A DNA stretch of 64,000 nt, taken from positions 393,175 through 457,174 of the forward strand of contig JAKJXP020000028.1 of the NCBI GenBank assembly GCA_022225965.2, in the 5' to 3' direction. The stretch's first letter is position 1. The number at the start of each line of letters is the position of its first letter. Shown here piece by piece: positions 56,565 through 64,000 of the stretch. The position numbers and the translations under genes were made by a program. The notes under the pieces were generated by a model. That model saw only the letters and a program-made list of their open reading frames with translations, ran no database searches and was not told where the DNA came from. The DNA is from Diatrype stigma. Its lineage: Eukaryota > Ascomycota > Sordariomycetes > Xylariales > Diatrypaceae.

Positions 56565-58093
56565 GGTACAATGAAAGGGAAGGGCACAAGGTGTTTCTGA
56601 AGGAAATGGCTCTTTGGCTTATAGAGGACATAAATTTGAAACATCCATAGCAATGAGGAGTTGATGGTATATACATATAACTCGAAGAAAGAAACTCTTG
56701 TCTCACTATCGACGATTACTCCACTCACAAGAGAGCGAGACTCCAAAGCACAGTTGTATTACATATGCATCAAGTCAACCCAAAGAAACAAAACGCCGGA
56801 CTTAACTATACCTACAGCATCATAATGCATCATGGTTATGGAACACGGCCACGTATTCTATTAGGGGCTGGGCAGGTTCCGTCTTTGAGGTGATTAAATC
56901 ATGATGCAATCTGGTACTTGAACGCCAGATTAATGCATAGCTGACAGACTGCGCCTCTATGCAGGTCCTAGTTGGGTAGCTGGTCCTGTTCATCTGCAGC
57001 TTGGCTTTCAGGCGCAGTAATTGAACGATTGGGTACTTTACCCGGTGTGCATGTACTGATAGAACCTGGCACCTACAAACATCATTCAGGCCTCAAGCAT
57101 TAGATACAAGACATGGTGTCATATGGCTTGGGCATCAAAGTATTGGGTCGCGACAAGCCTCGTATGAGCTATCTGGTCTCTAGGCATGACTTGAATATAC
57201 ATCCCTTGACTCTGGTGTTTATTCATTTCCGATAGGCTAAAGTATATATGTAATGCCTGGTTGTCAACTTTGTGGCGTTTGCACTAAGGCACAATACAAT
57301 GTATGGTGACTAAATTTGGCCTCACATCGGGAAACGACGGCGAAATGCTATGCAATATACCAAATTGGGTATAATCTTCTACAGAATGTCACCCAAGGCC
57401 AGCCAGTCTCGTTTTGCTCATAACGTGTCCTATTATCATTCAAGAGATTGAGGCCACATACCTTAGACTGCCAACAGGCATTGTAGGTAGCCTAGCCAGC
57501 CTCATTTATGCAGCAGCCATGTTGCCCGATGACTTCAACGATGTACAAAGTATGCAGGAAGCATGAGTTATCATCGTTGCAATCTTGATGTACAACAACG
57601 TGTTCATCAACCACGGCATGTCTTGTCAGAAGTCCTGATCAGGCAGCGACGGCTTTGGTGTGGTCTTGTAGAATGCCACAGTATGACTGATTCAATGTTG
57701 CATGCCTATAGACCACCACCAAAATATTAACTCATATCAACTGCTCTACCATGCTATATTGTCGGATACGTAGTATCCAGGTAGTTCTGCTTATCAGCCT
57801 ATTGCCCTGTTACTTCCACCATTATCCAACCTTCTGATACTTTCACCATTCATCACTTCCTCGAAGTCTCTTGTGCGTTGGAAGCACCCCACGACCATAG
57901 TTGGTGTACAATTAGTGTGGACCACGGTTTGACTATTCATATTGCAGCATCCTGATGTATTACAAGACATGTACGTAGGTCGTCTACATGGTCAATAGGA
58001 GACATATGGTGTATCATTCAGACTGATATCTATAAAGCAGGCCGGCGAAACACTCATTTCTGGACTGGAAGAACTACGAGGCTAAAGAGACGA
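56565..58093. other. Divergent region between HET gene and AAA paralog
   Basis: About 1.5 kb of AT-richer DNA with no supported gene or relic on either strand. It should hold both promoters, possibly shared control of the pair. Confidence 0.5.
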
Positions 58094-61000
58094 ATGTTCA
58101 AGCATGTGCTTGTGCCTTCACAGACATCTAACCCAGTGACTGCTATTTCGTGCAAGTCCACAATGTCACTCAATGAACTTCCAGATCATGTAACTCCCAC
58201 ACGTCGAGCTTCAGGTAAAGTTTTGTGCCACTTCACTAAATCCCAAGAACACCGTTTTATTGACAATCATATCGACATCTAGACTCGGATACGGTGACGA
58301 ACTGTTCCTCCACATCAGTATTATCCATTCCAGCCTCATTGCAATCTCATGCCCCTACGAACCATTCTACTGATCAAGAAGATCTGCCTGCACATCCATT
58401 CCAGCGCCCAGCAACACCTCATCCACAAGGGATACTAAAACCGACACCACAACAGTACCAGAACGGGGTTCAAAGGCGGCATCATATGGATACCGACCAA
58501 ATCCTGAAAGAACTGATGGGATACGAGGGGCTTGGATGTGTCAAGCAGCAGTTCTCAGACATAATGTCTAGGGTTGAAATTTGCAGACAGCAAGGACGAG
58601 ACCTAAATTCTGAGAGATTCAGTGTTGTACTCCAGGGAAACCCGGGAACAGGTTCGAAGCCAGTTTCCTGCTTAGTAGTATTGATCTAACAAAAGCTACA
58701 GGGAAGACTTCTGTTGCCTTGTTATACGCCAAATTCCTCTACAGCATGGGCCTCTTGGAATCAGATTACATAGAAGAGACCTCCGGCAGGACATTAGTGA
58801 TCCAGTCCCCGAGAGATCTTGATGCGACACTGAAGGAAATGGTAACCGACAAGAATGGGGGTATTTTACTCATCGATGACGCTTATCCACTTGTTTCACC
58901 GGATACCAACAGTCCTGGGCTAGCACTAAACCTCATTCTCAAAGCTATGGAGACAAACGTCGGGAAGCTTATTGCCATTTTCGTCGGATACAAGGATGAG
59001 ATGGAATCATTCTTCGAACACAGCCCTGGTCTGAACAGCCGAATCCCCTACATCATGAATTTTGAAGATTTCACGAAAGACGAGCTCAAGACTATTCTGT
59101 ACAAGACCATCAGTGGCCAATACGGCGGCAGGATGAAACTTGAAGGCCACATAGATGGAATCTATATAGGGATCGTTATCAACCGCCTGGTCCAGGGTCG
59201 CGGCAGCAGAGGTTTTGGTAACGCACATGCGGTCCATAACCTATTAGCTAAGATCTCACAAAGACAAGCTCGACGATTGGAGATTGAACAACAAAAAGGA
59301 AAGACAGTGGACTATTTTCTCTTCACAATGGAAGACTTAATTGGGCCAGAGCCCTCAGTTGCTATTCAGGCTACCATGGCTTGGACTGATTTGCAGAAGC
59401 TTATAGGATTGGAACATGTTAAAGAAAGCGTGCAGAACATGGTAAATACACTACGACAAAACTACTACCGGGAATTAAAGGGCCGCAAACCTGTCGCCTT
59501 ACCTCTGAATCAGCTATTCGTGGGGGAACCAGGTACTGGAAAGACGACTGTGGCAAAGCTGTATGGCCAAATTCTAGCCGATCTGGGCTATCTTAGCCGA
59601 GGTGATGGTAAAGCTCGAACTGCCATTTGCCATTCGGAGATTGTGCTAACTTATGTTGGGTAGTAATACTGAAAACCCCGGCAGACTTCATAGGTAATTG
59701 CCTTGGACAATCTGAGGCAAATACCAAAAGGATTCTTGATGCTTCCGTTGGAAAGGTTCTAGTGATCGACGAAGCATATATGCTGGACCCAGGAGACTCT
59801 AACGGAGATCAAGATAAGTTCAAGACTGGTGTGCTTGATACGCTGGTATCCATGGTCCATGGAGAGTCTGGGGAGGATAGATGCATTATCCTTATCGGTT
59901 ACGAAGACCGAATTCGAAACATGTTCCACAACGCCAATCCAGGTCTTTCTCGCCGTTTCCCCGTCCAGCAACCCTTCCGTTTCGAAAATTTCGATGTACC
60001 ACAATTAGAGCAGATCTTACGGCTCAAAATGCGAGATCAGGACCTAAGTTGCACAGACCAGGCTATTGATGTAGCTCGCGAGGCCTTCAAAAGAGCGTTG
60101 ACGCGGCCAAGCTTCACAAATGCGGGTGTGGTCAACGAGCTTTTGGCGATGGCGAAGATGAACTATGTGAGGAGAATATCGGAGTTATCCATTGAGGACG
60201 GTGGCAGTGATATAATGGAGGCGGTGGACTTCGACCCAGAGTTCCATACACGTCAAAGACTCGATTGCCGAAACATGTTGGGGCATCTCGTACACCGGAG
60301 TGTCACGAACAAGTTGATCGGTTATCAAAAACGATACAGAAGAGCGATGATACAGGGTTTCAACCCAAGGGGCGTAATTCCCACAAGATTCGTCTTCAAG
60401 GGAGCATCAGGTATATCCGACATATTCCTTCTGAAAAGCCATGATAGTTCCCCAGGGTGAAGCATAATGGCTCTACTTAGAAATTGCAATACTGACCCCT
60501 GTGGTGTACAGGCACAGGTAAAGCCATGACGGCGCAAAAGATAGCAGAAATCTTTTACGATATGGGATTTCTCTCAGCACCAGGGATTATCGTATGCTCT
60601 GCAACCGATCTTCTAGGACAGTATGTTGGCCAAACAGCCCCTCAAACACGAAGAAAGCTTCGGGAGGCTATAGGACGGGTCCTCTTCGTCGACGAGGCGT
60701 ACCGTCTTAGTAACGGCCCATACGCGACTGAGGCTGTTGATGAATTGGTTCAGTTTCTGAACCAGCCAATACACCATTCCAAAATGATCGTTATTCTCGC
60801 AGGTGACGCAGTTAGGATGGATGAATTGATGAAACGACCTGCCCTGTCGAGCCTGTTTCAAGAGGAGATCGTCTTCGAGAATATCCCCCCGGATGATTGC
60901 ATGGCACTGCTCGATGAGGAACTGAGAGCAAATGGATTTTCTGGCGAAGCAAGCTTCCTAACCAATACCAGCTCGGAAGGTTATGGCCAAGTCAGGGGGC

Positions 61001-61857
61001 AGTTCCGTGAACTGCAGACATTCGAAAGCTGGAGCAACGCCCGCGACGTCAAAAATATAGCGAATGAGATGATTGGAAATTTTCTAGAGTCAGATGATGA
61101 CGACTCCCAACATACACGAACTATCTCTGCAAACCAAGCTACGAGCTGTATGAGGCAGGTGATATCACGGCAAAAGTCTCGGTCATTGACTACGAAATCG
61201 ACTTTCAACGGATCTTTGCAGCAAAAAGGATTTCCTGGGCATCTCGACTTAGATGGGAATTTTCCAGGTTTAGAAGACCTACTACCTTCGTTGCAACGAT
61301 TGTCCTCTACTACAAGTACAAGCAGACTCGCAAATAGCCAATCCACGCGCCCCGACGTTAAGAGTGGAGTCAGAGGTGGTAGTATTCAGAACCAGGCTGC
61401 CCCCTTAAGAACCCAAGCTGCCATGAAGTATGCGCAAAAGCCCAACGTAACTGTGGACCACAAACAACGAAGCAAAAAGGGTGGGCATGCGAGTCGCGAG
61501 GATGGGGTCTCTGATGCTACCTGGCAGCAATTGCAGTCGGCACAGAAAGCAGCGAAGGTCCAGAACGCTCAGCGCAAGGTCAAAATCGACGCCTTACAGG
61601 AAGAATTGCAAGAACTCGGAGATAAGTTCGTCAACACTAGCCACGAGAAGGCTGAAGGTTTATCCAATAAATGTGATGTTCTGAGTCAGGAACTCGAAGC
61701 ACTCAGGCAAAGCCAAGAGGAGGAGGCAAGGGTTCAGGAGAAACTGCAAAAGATGGGTCGATGCGAGTACGGGTTCTCCTGGACTCGGGTGGAGGGAGGT
61801 TATCGGTGTGAAGGTGGTTCACACTTTACGGGTGATGCTGAACTACAGCCAAGGTAG
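58094..61857 (+). CDS. Triple CbbX-type AAA protein, helicase-less paralog
   Basis: Exons 58094-58214, 58283-58651, 58702-59607, 59664-60410 and 60512-61857 give 1162 aa. It aligns with the C-terminal half of the 2265-aa helicase-AAA protein, including shared intron positions at GNPGTG|KT and at the GE/GD|VI junction. AAA1: GNPGTGKTSVA (158-168) with LLIDDAYPL (about 219), Asp in place of the usual Glu. AAA2: GEPGTGKTTVA (438), VLVIDEAYML and RRFP, all intact. AAA3: GASGTGKA (712-719), VLFVDEAYRL, but RPALSSLFQ where an SRFP arginine finger is expected. A Ser/Gln-rich linker, coiled coil and the end motif GGYRCEGGSH follow. The donor GTTCGA at 58652 is weak. The start at 58094 is the best available ATG but is uncertain. 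Confidence 0.87.
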
Positions 61858-62370
61858 TAACGGGCCACTGGCAAGGACGTGTCGCGATATAGGGGCTACA
61901 ATAGGGGAGCTTGATTTGCATAGCCAGGTGATCAGCACCTAGTGGCTTGGCACCCCTTATATATAGAGCTCTTCTGCTCCATGGACTAGTTAGAGATCAC
62001 CTCTTTCTTTTGTATGACAATAGATCCATATCCAAAACCGTCCGTATCTGTGATCTTATGAATGCGGCAGGATGGACCGACTTTGCGTTAGTGAAGCACC
62101 ACTTGACGCACGAATGGTACGTAAGGAGCCCCTTTTCCACAGAATCCGAGCTATCGTTAACGAAGATAATTCTTATTGGGACTCGGCTGTCAAGGATACA
62201 AAACCAACTAACGACACAGAGCTTTCCAACTTGATCAGGCCAGATCAAGATATCCCCAGGTACCTAGTCGCCCAATCAGTCCTAGACACACTTAATGCTC
62301 CCTAGTCATGATTGCCCAACATGATTGCCTTTTTCAACTTCTCCAAATATTAATCCTCGTACGACCCCAC
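61858..62370. other. Intergenic region between convergent genes
   Basis: It is 3' flanking DNA of the AAA paralog and the hydrolase. The short frames present have no recognisable content. Confidence 0.5.
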
Positions 62371-63486
62371 TTAAGCTGCCTGTTCGAAGAAGTTGAACGC
62401 ATCCACGGCAGTTTCCTCCACCTGGCGTTCATGATCTATTCCCCGGTAAGACATAATCAGATTGTGGGGTGCACCCTTCGTCGTCTGGAACCTGACTCGA
62501 TTGCCATCGACCGCTTTCATTTGATTGGCGAACTCCTCCACGTCGTCAAGCAAAGCCTCCGCGGTGCCAGCGTGGATGAACAGCGGGACCTTAGTTTGGA
62601 ACGGGTGGTGCAGAGGCGAAATGTAGCTGAGCTCCTCTGCAGTCGGCTGGCCTTCAGGGTAATAGGCCTCGGCGCCCCATTGCAGCAGCGGGCTGAACAG
62701 AAGATCATGTTCGGAGTTCCTGCACGCTTCGAAATCTGCGCCAGCTTGGGTCGTGACGTGTACCCAGGGGGACCAGAGGATCGCGCCCTTGGGCAAGGGG
62801 AGCTTCGACGAGGCTTCCAGATACCGCACGAGTCCGACCACCAGGTTTCCCGCCGCAGAGTCACCAGACAGCAGAATGTTGTGCGGCTTGACTCCCAGGG
62901 ATAATATGTGATGGTAGAACGTAACCAAGTCTTGCAGGGGTGCCGGAAAGCGGGTAGAGGAGTCGGTCGAGATTCGGTACTGAGCGAAAAAGGTCCGGGT
63001 TGCCTTCAGGTGCTTGGACATGACACTCGAAACGTCCCGTCCATGTGCTTCCTGCCCGAACGCCAAGACGAACGCGCCGCCAGGGAAATGCAGCACGACC
63101 TTCTCGTCTTCTAGGTTCGGCGATCCCTCGAGCAACGGGGCCGGATACCACAGGCCGCCCACTGCAGCCGGTTTGGCAGCGCCAGGAGCTAGAGCCCCAA
63201 CATAGAGGCTTGCCTCAGCTGGCTCCGCAAGCGCAAATCGCTCCTTCGCATTCTTGTGGTCGGCTTCTAGACTTGCCTGGCCACGGGATTGCGTGTAGGT
63301 CTGATACCGAAAAAGCTCGCGGGCCACGTGTTGGATGATGCAAAGCTTCAAGGTCCATTCGGGGAAAGTCCGACACGACTTGAGGCTGTACCGAACCAGG
63401 AGCCAGGGGAAGACCGCGGTCGCTCTCGCGAGAAGAAAGGCGGCGTAGAAAGCTTTGAATGGCTGGCTCGACAACAGAGGAGCCAT
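62371..63486 (-). CDS. Alpha/beta hydrolase, hormone-sensitive-lipase type
   Basis: A single exon gives 371 aa. The HSL-family order is complete: HFPGGAFVLAFG (oxyanion hole, a variant of HGGG), GDSAAGNLVVGLVRY (nucleophile Ser in GDSAG-like elbow), AGTAEALLDDVEEFA (acid residue region) and GAPHNLIM (catalytic His). Residues about 12-35 are hydrophobic (AFYAAFLLARATAVFPWLLV), suggesting an N-terminal membrane anchor, perhaps in the ER. Family members hydrolyse short-chain esters, acylglycerols or sterol esters; some serve secondary metabolism. No cluster partner is seen, and the substrate is unknown. Confidence 0.9.
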   Translation of the reverse strand: MAPLLSSQPFKAFYAAFLLARATAVFPWLLVRYSLKSCRTFPEWTLKLCIIQHVARELFRYQTYTQSRGQASLEADHKNAKERFALAEPAEASLYVGALAPGAAKPAAVGGLWYPAPLLEGSPNLEDEKVVLHFPGGAFVLAFGQEAHGRDVSSVMSKHLKATRTFFAQYRISTDSSTRFPAPLQDLVTFYHHILSLGVKPHNILLSGDSAAGNLVVGLVRYLEASSKLPLPKGAILWSPWVHVTTQAGADFEACRNSEHDLLFSPLLQWGAEAYYPEGQPTAEELSYISPLHHPFQTKVPLFIHAGTAEALLDDVEEFANQMKAVDGNRVRFQTTKGAPHNLIMSYRGIDHERQVEETAVDAFNFFEQAA

Positions 63487-64000
63487 AATCGCTAACTAGA
63501 GCGCGCCAAGTATGGTGGCGATGGTGGAAAGGAGAGGGAGTGCTCACTTGAGACGCAATCATTCGAGTAAGCAAAATAATTCCGGCTATGAGATTGAAGT
63601 AAACTGTAGATCACTTACCATATGTGGTATATATGAAACAGTGTCTTTTGGGGAGTCAAAACGGAAAGCCACGATCTGAATGACAAGAAGTAAGGTCGTG
63701 TTGATTGATGGTAGTAACATCAAAGCCCCCTGCTTTCATAGGTGGTTGGGAGGGGACATGTTGCTGCGCGGCCGCGCCGCCGACTAATCCTTTTCCAGCT
63801 AGAAGCGTGTCATATTTTCTTCCAATGGGACAACCAAGATATCATACTACTTCTTACGATACGTTGGTGCTATGTAAATGCACTTAGACGACGACCCGGA
63901 GGAGTGTGGCAGGTAACCAGGGCGGCGACGGTAGTTACTGGACAATATCCAGGTCCGGTGTGCCGGGGGGGGGGGGGGGGGGGGGGGTTGGGGGGGCCCG
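63487..64000. other. Right-hand end, no gene seen
   Basis: Upstream flank of the hydrolase gene, with its promoter. It ends in low-complexity G-rich sequence. Confidence 0.5.
63965..63987. repeat. G23 homopolymer at the window end
   Basis: Twenty-three consecutive G are followed by TT, seven G and CCCG at the last base. This may mark a contig edge or a sequencing artefact. Confidence 0.9.

Noticed and set aside
61947..62305. Short overlapping frames downstream of the AAA paralog
   Set aside because: No recognisable content, and they lie between the stop codons of two convergent genes.
1..64000. CRISPR array or bacterial mobile element
   Set aside because: Repeats present are microsatellites or short palindromes without regular spacers, and no transposase or integrase was seen; the DNA is eukaryotic.

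Overview
The window is nuclear DNA of a filamentous ascomycete (Pezizomycotina), most likely a Sordariomycete. The evidence is the gene architecture. Most genes carry short introns (about 50-260 nt) with GTRNGT donors, CTRAC branch sites and YAG acceptors. The gene content is typically fungal: two HET-domain proteins, a Zn2Cys6 regulator, a CAP10/GT90 glycosyltransferase, an SRP9-21 type protein and an SWD2-type WD40 protein. Intergenic DNA repeatedly carries short palindromes around TACCTAGGTA. The species was not identified.

Left part (1-14254): a long gene-poor stretch, then a microsomal-type epoxide hydrolase, a broken short-chain dehydrogenase relic, an AIF/FSP1-like FAD oxidoreductase, a five-exon gene of unknown function, and a convergent HET gene.

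Middle part (14988-31074): mostly housekeeping. It holds a PIN4-type parvulin, ribosomal proteins eS12 and uS8 as a divergent pair, a GT90 glycosyltransferase, SWD2, an SRP9-21 protein, ribonucleotide reductase small subunit and a DUF4112 protein.

Next part (32926-45451): accessory or regulatory genes. These are a nine-exon Zn2Cys6 transcription factor, an F-box protein with low-complexity tail, an aldo-keto reductase, an intronless unknown 416-aa protein, and a fungal protein of a family often labelled (without good reason) geranylgeranyl pyrophosphate synthetase.

Right part (46134-63486): the most striking region. A 2265-aa, seven-exon protein joins an NFX1/ZNFX1-like SF1 helicase, a Cys-rich NFX1-type zinc-finger region and three CbbX/SpoVK-type AAA ATPase modules. 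About 4.8 kb downstream lies a 1162-aa paralog that has the three AAA modules and the same C-terminal tail but no helicase; its third AAA module has lost key ATPase residues. Between them, on the other strand, is an 822-aa HET protein with an unusual N-terminal domain ahead of the HET core. I read this as a candidate self/non-self or antiviral-type signalling locus; that role is inference. An HSL-type alpha/beta hydrolase closes the window, which ends in a long G homopolymer.

Exon coordinates were worked out by hand from splice signals and reading-frame continuity. In nearly all multi-exon genes the summed exon lengths are divisible by three.
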